Origin: Floccularia luteovirens
Lineage: Eukaryota; Basidiomycota; Agaricomycetes; Agaricales; Squamanitaceae
Assembly (NCBI GenBank): GCA_009739215.1
Contig: VSJF01000002.1
Location: 3,038,001 to 3,102,000 of the forward strand
DNA: 64,000 nt
Reading direction: 5' to 3'
This document shows positions 47,701 to 59,400 of the stretch, piece after piece. How positions within the stretch are numbered: the first letter of the stretch is position 1; each line of letters begins with the position of its first letter. Made by a program: the position numbers and the translations under genes. Below the pieces are notes generated by a model, which saw only the letters and a program-made list of their open reading frames with translations, searched no databases and had not been told where the DNA came from.

Positions 47701-49271
47701 TGCTATCGCGACCCACAAGACGATGAGATTGTGGTGCATGAAAGTCTGTACCAGCTGAAGATAGTTAGAGGTGACGAGAAAGGTTCGATTAAAGGCAAAA
47801 CGCAAAGTCGCCTAGATATCCTCCACCTTGTCGGTACTGCGGTGGGATCTGAGGGGACTGAAGATATGGAAGTTGATTTCACGATGACGTACGACGATGG
47901 GTACTGGGTGCGGTGCAAGGGAAAGTTCAACTCTGGAGCGGAAACAATCACTGGAAACTGGTATAATCACTATGAATCTGGTGAAGAAGACGCGAAGGTT
48001 CTTCCAGAATTCGCTGAGGGAACGTTCTTCTTCTGCAAGACGCCTTGTGATATATTTCGATATCGGTATACCGAAAAGACTTTCGGAGAAAACAAGGCCC
48101 TTGCCCGGTGGACGTTTGCATGTTCTGCTGTGCTCCACAGAATAAGATGTCGGCATATGTCGTGGAAGTATCTGAAGAATCATTTCTCCGAGCGTCATCG
48201 CTTTATGGAATTATTTTTTCGCTATGTGACGATCTTTCGCAACTTGGCACCGCAACAAGAAATATCGAAAGAGGAGTCTAAAGAGTGGCGGATCCTTATT
48301 CGAAACATAGAACCTCTGATTGCACGACTGTATAGCTCCATTGTATACTTCAACGTCAACAGGACTCCGTGTCACGCGTAAGTTTCATCATATCATTGTC
48401 AGGTAATTCTAGTACTGACGGCCAAATACAACTGGATCAGTTCAATAGAGTGCGATGGTTGTCGTCGACGGCTAATGCGGACGAGGTTCCTATGTGTCAC
48501 TTGTCGTCTTCCGAACCTAAGCAACGGAGTCGATCTCTGTGGCGACTGTATAGAGAAATCATGCACGCAAAATGATTTCATACATGACCCGTCGCATAGC
48601 CTGATACGGGTTAGATATTTCCTTCAAGATTCTTCAAAGGCTTGGCTTGTTCCCGAAGCGCGTGTTGTCTCAGAACGTGTTAAAGCTGCTTTTTTAGAGC
48701 TTGAGTCGGGCCATACTGCGACAGAACCTGCAGAAAACAAGGAAGAGCACATCGCTTCTGAGACTCGAGTTCCAACAAGCGCTACCCCAATGCTTTGTAC
48801 GAGCTGCGGGAAAGTAGTTAGCACCCCTTGTTGGGTGTGCGTCCTTTGCAGTAAGACATGTCCTTTGTTTCACTTGTGCTTCTGTTGATTGAGTTATAAT
48901 ACATAGCACCGGACACTTTTGTTTGCTTGGAGTGCGAATCAAAACAAGTTCCTCCACTCTCTGATGGCCCAAGTCCTTGGCACACATTAGACCATATCCT
49001 AATGCGAGTTTACAACAGTCAAAAGGTTGAAATTGTAGACAATGATCAAATAAGCCTTCTAAAGAAACAACTCATTGAATACGAAGTCAAGGCAGAAGAA
49101 CGATTCCGCAAGAGTAAAGAAGAATCGGAAGATCGGCTTGTTACATTGGAGAATACTGTAGACAGGAGAATGACGACGCTTGAAAGGGAAGTGGAGAGGC
49201 GATTTTCGTTAGTTGAAGAAATGCTTCGAAAGATATTAGAAACTGTTCAGACAGGGAAAAGTGTAAATTAA
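44775..49271 (+). CDS. Large EF-hand and zinc-cluster protein, paralogue B
   Basis: Fourteen exons (44775-44904, 44980-45198, 45251-45365, 45420-45565, 45615-46165, 46219-46245, 46298-46617, 46671-46702, 46755-47083, 47136-47292, 47349-47410, 47464-48377, 48441-48850, 48907-49271) give 1,258 aa. Domain order equals paralogue A: N-terminal helices with VAVVAFKLVV and LSIHTALGVD; IWKEMGWKASVKARHFVLAL; the EF-hand loop DDDGSGFINIKE (about 480); VTGPGRIER; the beta-rich domain (GVWGGYCY...GNWYNH); cysteine cluster 1 (ECDGCRRRL..FLCVTC..DLCGDC); cluster 2 (CTSCGKV..CWVCVLC..CLEC); and a stronger C-terminal coiled coil (about 1195-1250). Function unknown; the calcium loop and paired zinc sites are visible, any signalling role is inference. 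All 13 intron phases match paralogue A. Confidence 0.86.
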
Positions 49272-49794
49272 ACAATCTGTCGTTGATATTCATACTTACC
49301 GTGTTGCATTGAACATCAACTTCATTACACGCATTGGAAGAGAAGGTATACTGGCTTTTTGGTTTTCTGTACTCGGTTATTATCATGGAAATGCAAGATC
49401 ATCATATGTACAGTGGCGCGGCTCTTCTTGGCATTGAAAAGTCTTGTGTGTGGTTTGTAAGAGCTTTTGCTACTGACCCAGATCTGGGTGACTCCTGGGC
49501 GTAGTGGCTAGTGATTCGTTAGATAATAGAGTAGTAGCTTGCAGGACTGATCCGGCACGGAGGTTTCTTTCTCTAGCCTTAGCATGCCTCCGTACTTTTC
49601 CAGACATCTATTGCATCGTATCCAAATCGTTCAAGCCGGAATCATCGACAAACCACTTCCAAGCTAAGTAACAACCAAGAACCAAAGTGGGAAGTGTTAG
49701 GAATACAGGACTTGCACATGCGACCAGATCCTGTTGAAGCTGAAGGATACGACTCGGTTATTATACAGTTGGTCTGCCAGAGAATAAGTATGTT
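49272..49794. other. Spacer after paralogue B
   Basis: About 520 bp of 3' flank leading to the inverted relic. No coding signal beyond chance frames. Confidence 0.3.
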
Positions 49795-50080
49795 GGCACC
49801 TAATTTGATGGAACACAGCAGAACATGAAAACGTCCATTGGGCAAGGGCTTTGCTTTCATTAGAAGTTTTCCACTGCACGGATACAGAAAAACATCATAA
49901 GGCTTCTTTCACAAGAAATCTTCCCTGTCGGAGTGAGTAGTCTTCCCAAACGAGATTATACCAGTTTCCGATGATGATTTCCCCTTCAGAGTTAAACTTT
50001 CCTTCGCATCGCACCACAAGCCCATCACTGTATGTCATCGCGATATTTACTTCAGTCTTGTCTTTCTCATCACCTCTAAA
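49795..50080 (-). pseudogene. Inverted decayed fragment of the EF-hand/zinc family
   Basis: Read on the minus strand, this segment encodes NIAMTYSDGLVVRCEGKFNS followed by GEIIIGNWYN. After a stop and a frame change it continues ESKALAQWTFSCSAVFHQIR. These match, in order and spacing, the beta-domain of paralogue B (DFTMTYDDGYWVRCKGKFNS, ITGNWYNH, NKALARWTFACSAVLHRIRC) encoded around 47875-48155. It resembles B more than A. The fragment covers only about 95 codons, has no start, splice sites or zinc region, and is broken. It points the opposite way to B and ends about 800 bp beyond it. It is best explained as a remnant of a third copy left by an inverted duplication or rearrangement. Confidence 0.82.
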
Positions 50081-50430
50081 TTTATTCAATAGAATAAGTA
50101 TTAACAAATTGGTTTATCTAAATTCAGCCATGTGTCTGTTAGCTACTATCTACTCAGGATATAGAAAGTAAATGAAATGGGCCCACGACATATATATCGT
50201 ACTACAGGCAGTGTCACTTACTGACTTGTTCTGACGCGGGTGGCAGTGTTAAATACGGGCGGAGTCTCAAATCTCAAACAGGAGTGCCCCACAACGCCGT
50301 CGATACGACTTACCCTTTACCACCACCTTTCAACAGTTTATACAACACTTGACTTTCGTGAGTTCTACTGCACACATTCTTGCACCATTACATTACTGAT
50401 CGTCTTTAAGACAAAACCTTACAACTACAC

Positions 50431-51348
50431 ATGAAACTTACCTTACTTCCAGCTCTAATCACTGGCGCCGGACTACGTAACTATTATATCCACACATCTC
50501 ATTACATTCTACTAAGTTCTTTACTTTCTACCAGTCCAAGTCGGTGCCGTCCCCCTTCGGGTATTGATAGTATCGAGCAGCCAAGGAGTCTCGGCACCTA
50601 CCAATATCCGTTTCGGTCATGCTGTTTCCGCAGGAAATTCTGGCAACGTTGCAATGCTATCAGGCCCACATACAGATGGACCTTTCGGAAACCGACGCCC
50701 ATGCGGCCGTGGAGGACGATTCCGTGAGAAGAGCATAGAGATCTCCAACATCTTCCGGCAGGCATTGGGGTTACCTCTCATTGAAACGAATCCCCATCCT
50801 CACCATCACCATCACCACAAGGACAGTGATATGATCAAGGTATTGCCTTGGGTCGGTACACCCCCCAGCTTCATTGAAGTCAAGCCTGGTCCTGAGCCTG
50901 CTAGAAACGACAATGTTAGAATATATCCAGTTTCGAATCTTCCTCACCCCCACAGCCATCACATCAGTCATCACCACGATGAATCCACATTAATAATGAG
51001 GATCCAGGGAGCAATCGCATCCCTTGGATTATGGGAGGGAAGCATTGTAGCCTTCGTCCTTGGTACGTGTCCTTTTGATTAGCGCCGAAACTTGATGTTC
51101 TGATACGCATTTGTTACCCAGGATGTGGACTCGGAGTTCTCATTCGTATGTTCTTTGTGTTGACCGTAGTCGTTTTTCGTTCTATTCGAGGAAAGAAGGA
51201 GAGCGATGAATATACCTATGTCAACAACGATGACGACTACGACACTGAGGAAATCTTAGTGCCCCCTCCTTGCTACGTCTATGTCGACACCAAAGTTCCG
51301 GTTGTCGAGGACGCAGTCCCCAAGGCTCCTGCCGAAGAATCCAAGTAG
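50431..51348 (+). CDS. Secretory-pathway, single-pass His-rich hypothetical protein
   Basis: Exons 50431-50476, 50535-51062 and 51122-51348 (introns 58 and 59 nt, donors GTAACT and GTACGT) give 266 aa. Residues 1-20 (MKLTLLPALITGAGL...) form a signal peptide. The luminal part holds RFREKSIEISNIFRQALGLP and two histidine clusters (NPHPHHHHHHK and PHPHSHHISHHH). One membrane helix follows at GLWEGSIVAFVLGCGLGVLI plus RMFFVLTVVVFRSIRG, then an acidic cytosolic tail with EEILVPPPCYVYV. The GxGxGVLIRMFFV helix pattern is shared by a family widespread in mushrooms, with no known function. The His clusters could bind metal; this is inference. The first intron splits the signal peptide from the rest. 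Confidence 0.78.
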
Positions 51349-51780
51349 TTTTCTCATTTCCAGTGCGCGTGAATTCCAATACAATCTCTTTGTGAATAAG
51401 TGAGCATCATCCCCGTGTTAAAGAGTACATTGTAATCATATTTATGTAGAGGCAATTTCCTCGCTCTTTAACATCAGTTCCACGTTTTGGTTTGTTATAA
51501 TATATAAAAACTCGATCCTTACATTTTCACCTTTTTTGTTGTGATTTGATATGCAATGTGTTCAGAGACACGATCAATGGACATAATGGTCTTTTTTCAA
51601 TGGTCATGGAGTTGTTACCTGTACAAGGTATAGCATTATGACTCGATTGTTAAATCTGCCGATAATTAATTGTTGCTGGCCAAACAAATTGAAAATTTGA
51701 AATGTGAGCAAGTGAATACAAAAACAGCAAGTATATACAAGCATTATCCTATGTTGTTAGCCTAAGAAGTGGAGTAACAT
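51349..51780. other. Convergent 3' region
   Basis: 432 bp between the stops of the His-rich gene (+) and SQS1 (-). AT-rich, with no coding signal; both transcripts must terminate here. No individual poly(A) signal could be chosen with confidence. Confidence 0.35.
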
Positions 51781-54700
51781 TCATTTAGTGGCACCTAGCC
51801 CGAGCTTGGTCGTTTTGTAAATAGCCTTCAAAGGGGCGTCCAGCCCACCAGTAACACCAATTCGGTCACCTTCAGTCCATCCCATGGATGCTAACATCTG
51901 GAATCCAATGTTTGACTCTCCAATCTTTGGTGCAGTCTACAAAAATGGTGAATGTAAGCTTTACAGTAAAAAAAATTAACAATAAAAAAACTGACTTTTC
52001 CAACTTCCTCCCCATCTCGATGTCTAGGAAGGACATACTTAGGCCCACCAGCCTTGCGATCCACGAATGCTGCATCCCTACCACTTCCTGCCCCGGTTCG
52101 TCTAACAATCTTCGCCACTTTCGCTTCATCCACCCGATTTCCCGTCCTCGATGTTTTCATTAAAGTAGTATACCTTGCATCTCCGTACCCCTTACTTACA
52201 CTCTTCAAGCCGAATGCGAGAGCCATCTGATGAACATTCGCTCTCGTTTCTTTATTGGTCGGAGGGAGTGCCATAGAAGAAGGTCCCCTGAGATCACTGA
52301 TGAATCGTCGGATTTGTTGCACAAGAGTTGTCATGTCGATGATGCGATTCGGGATAACTGTGATAGTCGGGTCGAGACGCGAAGCAGTAAGCATTGTTTT
52401 GCGACCTTTCTTACCGCCTTTTTTGCGAGATAGTGGATCGGTTGCTTGTATTAGTCGCTCGATTTCGCGGTCACGCCTTCGAGCCGCTTTCTTTTGTCGG
52501 TCCTTCTCCCATTGGATCTGAAGATCAAGTGGCAGTCCCTTGCCCTTATTCTTTCGTTTGGCTGCAGGATAAAAAAATGATTGATGGGTTGATGGGTGCA
52601 GAGATTGAATAATATATACGCACTTGCGGGTTTGGTGTAATCAACATCGTCAAGATAGTCGTCCCTGGGGGAATTGAAAAACATTTTCCTCTCTTTGCGG
52701 CTGCTGCCATCCCATAATTCACCATTTTCATGCACGATGTCCTATATAAATTCGAATCAATATCCTAGTTTTTATTGTATAAAGAAAAACTTACATCGAT
52801 CTGGGCAATAAATTCTTCATCTTTATCTGCCATGGTCATATATCGCTCAAAAAGGTCGTCGTCGTCGTCTTCATCTTCATCCTCTCCGTTCATATCAGAG
52901 TTAAAGGAATCATCCCGTGCCTTCTTTTTTTGCGACATGGTACGCAACGCTTCTAATCTGGCACGGAACTTTGTCCTTGGAGTTTGCCCTTCATCACTGC
53001 TATCGTCTTCATCAGATGGCCCATCTATCTCGCCATCCTCGAGATCTAGATTCAACACGTCGGCACTCCGTCCTGGTTCTGCAACCAGTGCAACTTCTTC
53101 TGCCTCAAAAACTGCCTCAATCTCTCCATCTTCAACCTCATCTTCGTTATCGTCATCATCATCATCCCCTTCATCCCCTTCCTCTTCTCCCCTTCCCTCC
53201 TCCCCTTCCCCTTCCTCTCCATCACTATCACCACTACTACCCCTGGACATTTCGGCTTCTTCGTCTTCGCGTGTCAATTTATCTGCGTCGGATATGTCTC
53301 CCATGGTGACATGTGTTCCTGCATCTTTACCAACAAGACCACCCACGAAACGCTTCATTGCCTCGATATCGAGCTCCAGCTCTGGATCAACATCCATACC
53401 TTCCGCTCCATGGGCTTCCACTGCTCTCTTCGTTGAACCGTTACTAGTCTGACCAGTCGATTCCTTCTCAGCATTTAGGTCTTTCTGCATTTCACCACCA
53501 GAATCTCCCCAATCCAAATCAGAATCCCCCCTTCTTCTTTCTGCCCACCTGGGGTCTTTTACCTTTCCACGACGTAGCATCACTTCTTCTCTCATCGCAC
53601 CGAACGTTCTAAACGACCCTTTTGCTCTTCTATTCCGTTTCCTTTCCCAAGCTGAAGCCACTTTGGCAGTCCTTGGAGTAAATATGGGTGGGCGTTTTCG
53701 TGTAACAGATACAGGCGTGTTCGTTGCAGAACGAGATATAGATGTGAACGAGACAGAATTGAAGGAGGGAACAGGAGGTACATTTTGTGAGACAGTTTTT
53801 GAACTAGACGCAACGGGTTCATGGGTTGTGGTTTCCATTTCTGTAGTTTCATCATCCGGAGCTTGGGATGGGAGAGCTGGTAGGAAGCTGCTCCGTACAT
53901 AAGGAGAGTATCTTGATTTATCTTCACGGGATAAGGGAATTTGTGGCGGTTGAGTCGAATTTCGCGGATGCGGTGCGACATAAACAATGATTTCTTCATC
54001 GGACAGGTCAGGAAGGTCATGATGTGGGGATACGGCCGGAAGTAATGTCGAGCTAGGGTTTGAGTCATAGTAAAAATGTTGGTTGGGAGCGGACTGTAGA
54101 CTATCCCCTGGTTTATGGTTTACTGGTTGTAACTCTTTTGTGGATATATCGTCAGTGTTGATGCTAACGCTGTCTAGTTTTCTTTGAACAATTGACATTT
54201 CCGTACTTGTGTTGGAGGGATGGCCGCCCTCTATATGGGCCTGGGTTCCGATGTTGGTATCAACACGGAAGCCAGTAAATCTTTCCTCTGTTATCCGAAC
54301 ATCCTCTCCTTGAGCTGGGATATCTAATAGTTTGGCGATGTCATTGAAATCGATTTCTTGCAAATTTTCTTGGTCGTCATCGGAGCTAGAGCTATCTGCC
54401 GGAAAAAAGTTGCCTCCACTGAAAACTCGCGCTACACGGTCACCTGTTGGTACATGACTTTTCCAGTTATCTGTGGGATCTGCCAAAAACACCATCATCA
54501 TTGAGTTGTCTAGCTGGAAGTAACAAAAAACCTCCATACCGATGTCCTCTACGACCGGCTTGAGAATCTCTTCGACCTCTGTAAATAGAGTTTTCGTGTG
54601 GACAGATGGTACAAATTTTATAGGCCGAAGTAAAGGTCTCTCCTGATAGAGTAGTTCAGACAGAGGCCCATCTGGCCTTAGTCTCGACCCCCCCTGTATG

Positions 54701-55046
54701 CCACCTCTCCCCCTTCCTCTGCCTCTCCCCAGTTGTGAAAACCCTCTTCTGGTCGGAGTCTCGGATCTGGAATTTGAAGAAGTGGGCTGACCAAAACCAC
54801 GTCCGCGGCCGCTGACTCTGTCAGATTGGACTATAGCTTCATGGATCACGAGCGGTGGTGTCAATGACATGGGAGTAACGTACTGTAATTGTACGCCTGG
54901 AGATTGAAGTCAATCTCCGCATCTAGAATGGTTGGACCCCCCCTTTCCCGGCCTCCAAATCTTCCAGAGCCGCGTCCACCACCATCTCTTCCTCTAGGAG
55001 AACCTCTATTTCCCCGACCTCTTGACCGATGACCTCCCTTGGGCAT
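51781..55046 (-). CDS. SQS1: Sqs1-like R3H and G-patch splicing factor
   Basis: Exons 55046-54884, 54830-52795, 52741-52624, 52561-51996 and 51936-51781 (introns 53, 53, 62 and 59 nt) give 1,012 aa. The N-terminus is rich in Arg-Gly (MPKGGHRSRGRGNRGS...). Family blocks SELLYQERPLLRPIKFVPSV and DRVARVFSGG follow. Residues about 600-700 form a long Asp/Glu run. Near the C-terminus come an R3H-like region (LVQQIRRFISDLRG...TRANVHQMALAFGLKS, about 840-905) and a final G-patch (IGFQMLASMGWTEGDRIGV...LGLGATK). In yeast Sqs1/Pfa1 stimulates the helicase Prp43 in splicing and ribosome biogenesis; the same role is inferred. The first intron was needed because reading on from FNLQAYNY meets a stop; donor GTACGT fits well. 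Confidence 0.87.
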
Positions 55047-55249
55047 TCTACAGGGATTGTGCGCTAAGCACCTAGTGTGGCGTAAGGATGTTCAATCTGC
55101 GGCACTGCAGTGCAAATACTTGCAGATAGCGTCACTCAGTTTGTTCTTGACGGTTATGCCAAACACAACAATGCTTTTCCGTTTCCGTGTAAACCGAGTG
55201 TCAGTCACTGCTTTTCAAACGTTTTCTCTAAATTATTCTATTCTTCATC
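55047..55249. promoter_or_regulatory. Putative bidirectional promoter, SQS1 / USE1
   Basis: 203 bp separate the start codons of the divergent SQS1 and USE1 genes. Both are housekeeping genes, which fits a short shared promoter. No TATA element was found. Confidence 0.5.
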
Positions 55250-56295
55250 ATGACTTACGCAAATCAAATCCAACATGACGAAATAAATGTTGCATCTTTA
55301 GTCAGGCGACTGGAGAAATCAATATCCAATCAGAGTGAATGGGACACGTCTGTACAGTCCAATCTCACTTGGCTGAAAGCACAAGGGGCGTTGCAGGTAT
55401 GTGTGGTTTAGATCAGTGTTTGGTGTAGGGAGAGACTGAAATGCTTACAGAAAGTGAGATTTGCAAAGAAACTGATGAAGAATGTCGAGTTACATGATGT
55501 AGAACCGACGCCGTGAGTCTCTGCATGAACGTAGTTTAGCGAATGAACAAACCGAACGTCGCATTATCAGGACCAAAGCGAGTTCACGTAACGAAATGAA
55601 AACTACATTGGAGAAGATAGAAGCCTTCTTGAGTGATATTGAGAAGGTTTGTTTTTACTCTGAAGCAATAGTCGACTGTATTTATTAAAGTCTGCTCGAA
55701 GCGCACCGCAGTCACTCCAATCCGTCCTTCTTCCATTCTTTCAAGGATACCTATTCCTCTAGCAGAACCGGAACCAGAACCAGTTCAAGTACAGCCTGAC
55801 GTCGAGACAGTACCAGACGATGAATCAGCAGGTTTGAGCAACCAACCACTGGTACCGACAGACAACCTACTACTCTCTCCCACCGAAACGTCTCCTTCCT
55901 CATCTACAGGTCTTATATCATCTATACCTATCCAACAATCCACATCAACCTCAATATCAACAGCCTTATCCCAACCCACCTCTCAAGCCACTCCCCGCAG
56001 GAACATGCACGCTTCTTCTGCGCTACAAGATGAGCTAACAAGCCAACTGGCACAAATGTCTGCTCAACTGAAGCGTAACGCTATCTATTTCTCAGACTCG
56101 CTAGAGAAGGATAAATCTGTGATTGAGGATGCCCAACAGAAGATTGAGGGTAACTTTGGTTTCATGCAGACGCAGCGATTGCGTTTGAGAGACCACAGAG
56201 GGAAGAGTTGGGGAACTACAGGTTTGACGGTGGCCATTGTGTTGGTAGTTGTACTCATATTTTTAATGATGGTCTCGGTGATTAGGTTCTCCTGA
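55250..56295 (+). CDS. USE1: Use1-type SNARE
   Basis: Exons 55250-55396, 55451-55512, 55571-55646 and 55702-56295 (introns 54, 58 and 55 nt) give 292 aa. The N-terminal part has KVRFAKKLMKNVELHD, conserved in Use1, then a Pro/Ser/Glu-rich linker (about 120-195). The SNARE helix LQDELTSQLAQMSAQLKRNA continues to KIEGNFGFMQTQRLRLRDHR. A C-terminal membrane anchor (about 265-290, TVAIVLVVVLIFLMMVSVI) completes the tail-anchored layout. Use1 is the ER SNARE that accepts COPI vesicles returning from the Golgi, working with the Dsl1 complex (family knowledge). The acceptor at 55701 (CGAAG) is chosen because it alone keeps the frame through RTAVTPIRPSSILSRIPIP. It converges on ADE6 with 159 bp between stops. 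Confidence 0.88.
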
Positions 56296-56454
56296 TTTAT
56301 ATACTATGCTTTTTCCTCATTTTCAGCTTGTTCGCGCCTTGTAGCTCGAGTTGGAGGGACGGAACAAGAGATGATCTATTACAAAAACATGTTTATAACT
56401 GACATTTAAGGACACATTTGATGTCGAAGCCATTTAGCTACAAAGCCCGCTTTT

Positions 56455-59400
56455 TTATCCACACCACACCCTCGCATTTTGGAACAGCCTGAACCAAGGA
56501 CCAGTACCCTTCCAAGTATCAACAAAATCGGGTGGGAACCAACTATTACTTTCTAGGGTAACGACTCGTTCAGGATGTGGCATGAGTGCCAACACCCTGC
56601 CGCTCGTGGTCTGCACTCCAGTGATTCCACCAGGGCTCCCGTTTGGATTCAACGGGTAAATTTCTGTCGGTTTACCTGAAAAATCCACATATCGTATCGC
56701 AACTAATCTGGCCGACTCGAGTGCTTGTCTCTGGGAATCTCCTCCAGTGAATGATGCACGACCCTCCCCGTGGGCAACTGCCACCGGCAACTTCGACCCA
56801 ACCATATCCCTCAAAAATACAGACTTTCGAGTCACGTCGTTGTCCACAATTTCTACCATAGAAACACGAGCTTCGAATCTTTCCCCCCGATTGGACTTGA
56901 AATCTGGCCAGTTTTCCGCACCGGGGATGATCTCCTTCAGATGGCTTAGGAGCTGGCACCCATTGCATACTCCAAGTGTGAACGTGCTATCCCTAGCGAA
57001 AAAATCGACAAATTCTTTTCTTGCTATGTCATTGAGAATAGCAGAGTTCGCCCATCCTTTACCGGCACCCAATACGTCTCCGTACGAGAATCCTCCGCAA
57101 GCAGCAAGACCGTGGAATTCACCAAGATTTACAGAGCCGGTCAGGATGTCTGACATATGTACGTCCACGGCATTGAATCCAGCAGCAGAGAAGGCCCAAG
57201 CCATCTCTACCTGACCGTTAACACCTTGCTCACGAAGTATGGCCACCTTCGGGCGATGCGTTAGATCCCGCGATGGAGATGAATATGTGAAAGTGAGGTC
57301 GTAAAATAGTCCACTATGCAGAGCGTCGCTAATCAAGTCAAATTCTTCCTTCGCAGTAACGTGGTTATCCCTGAGGGACTGCATCCAAAACGAAGTTTCG
57401 GACCACAATCTTTGCAATTCTGCCCGTGTGACATTGACTATTGGATTTGCTTTATGTATGATGGTGATGCCCTGTTCATCTGTCGTAGAGTTGACGCTCC
57501 CAATGGCATGGATTGAGGTGGAGGGAAAGCCAGCGTTGATGAACACAGTCATAAGTCGATTCAACAATGATCTTCGAACCTGTACGACTGCTCCAAGTTC
57601 TTCATTGAATAATGCCGAAATTGGACTTTCGATGTGATGCAACGCGTCCAATGATACTTCCATGCCGACACGGCCAGCAAAACACATCTCTGCCAAGGTG
57701 GTGAATAGACCTCCATCAGATCGGTCGTGATATGCTAATATAAGTCCTGGATCTGTTGCTTTTATATTTTGACAGGCGTTCAAGAAAGACTTGAGAACAA
57801 GAGGGTCATCGACGTCGGGTACCTCATCGCCGATTTCTTTAAAAACTTGTGCGATGGCAGATCCTCCCATACGTTCCTTCCCACCTGCTAAATCAAAGAA
57901 GACAAGACTCGTTGGCTCGTCCATATCTGTGCGAAGCTGCGGTGTCCACGTTTTCCCAACGTCCTCTATTGGTGCGAAAGCAGTAACGATGAGAGACAGC
58001 GGAGAGCTAATCTCTTTTTGATCTCCCTGATCACTCCATTTCATCGACATCGACATTGAATCCTTACCGACAGGAATTCCGACGCCTAGTATGGGACATA
58101 ATTCAAGCCCAATGGCCTTCACTGCCTCATACAAGGCAGCACCTTCTCCCCCTTCCGACGCCGCACACATCCAATTCGCGCTAAGTTTAACAAGTGACAG
58201 GTCGCCGAAGAAGGCTGCGGTTAGGTTTGTAAGTGATTCTGCGACAGCCATCCGTGCAGATGCGGCAGCGTTAAGAAGTGCTAGGGGAGTACGCTCGCCC
58301 ATTGCCATTGCCTCTCCACATATTACGTCGAAACCGTACGCCGACCGAGTTACTGCCACGTCTGCTACTGGTACTTGCCATGGCCCGACCATTTGGTCAC
58401 GGGTGACAAGTCCAGTTACACTTCTATCACCAATGGTAATCAAGAAAGACTTCGACCCTACAGAAGGAAGGCGCAAGACGCGGCTCGCAGTCAATAAGAT
58501 GCGATCTTGCAAGGTTTCCGCCAAGAGTAGATATGTTGTTAACGATGAGTCGAATGGAACACCAGATATACGACGTGTATTATCCTTGCGAGACATCTTG
58601 GGGGGCTTGCCAAACAACGTAGACATTTTCAGACGAATGACGTCCTTCTTGAAAAGCCGGTCCGTCACGACTAATTCCTGTTCAGTGGTTGCGACTCCTA
58701 CAATTGAGAAAGGACACCTCTCCCTCTTGGCAATCTGCTCGAAAGAGGCGACCTTATCTGGGGCTATAGCTAAAACATAACGCTCCTGGCTTTCATTACA
58801 CCAAATTTCCATGGGCGACATCGACGAGTCCGCAACTAACACGTCTCGAATCTCGAACGTAGCGCCTCTACCCTGAATCGTGCACCAATTCCGGGAGAGC
58901 ATTGGACAGACCTCCAGCTCCGACGTCATGAATGCTCTCGATGGGATTTATCTCGTCCAAGCCTACACATGCATCAATCACTTGCTGACATCTTCTCTGC
59001 ATCTCCGCATTTTCTCGTTGTACCGAGGCAAAGTCTAGCTCGGCAGAACTCGCGCCTGAGACCTGACTAGAAGCTGCACCCCCTCCTAAACCTATCAACA
59101 TCCCGGGTCCACCTAACACCACCACTTTCGCGCCAGGAGATATGCTTGACTTTTTTGCAAACTGTGGCCTGACATTCCCATACCCACCAGCAATCATGAT
59201 GGGCTTATGATATCCCCTCACTTCTCTCTGCAGACCATCCGCTGAGATAGGTATGCTTTCAGCAAATGTTCGGAAGTAACCTGCAAGAGCAGGCCTTCCA
59301 AATTCATTATTGAAAGCGCTCGCGCCAAGCGGTCCTTCGATCATTATATCTAGTGACGATGCAATGTGTGATGGTCGTCCAAAATTTGTTTCCCATGGTT

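Noticed and set aside
52775..53452. 225-codon plus-strand frame, Ser-rich
   Set aside because: It is the antisense of the Asp/Glu-rich region of SQS1; acidic codons read backwards give Ser runs. The SQS1 frame is supported by domains and splicing.
58091..58780. 229-codon plus-strand frame
   Set aside because: Antisense shadow of ADE6.
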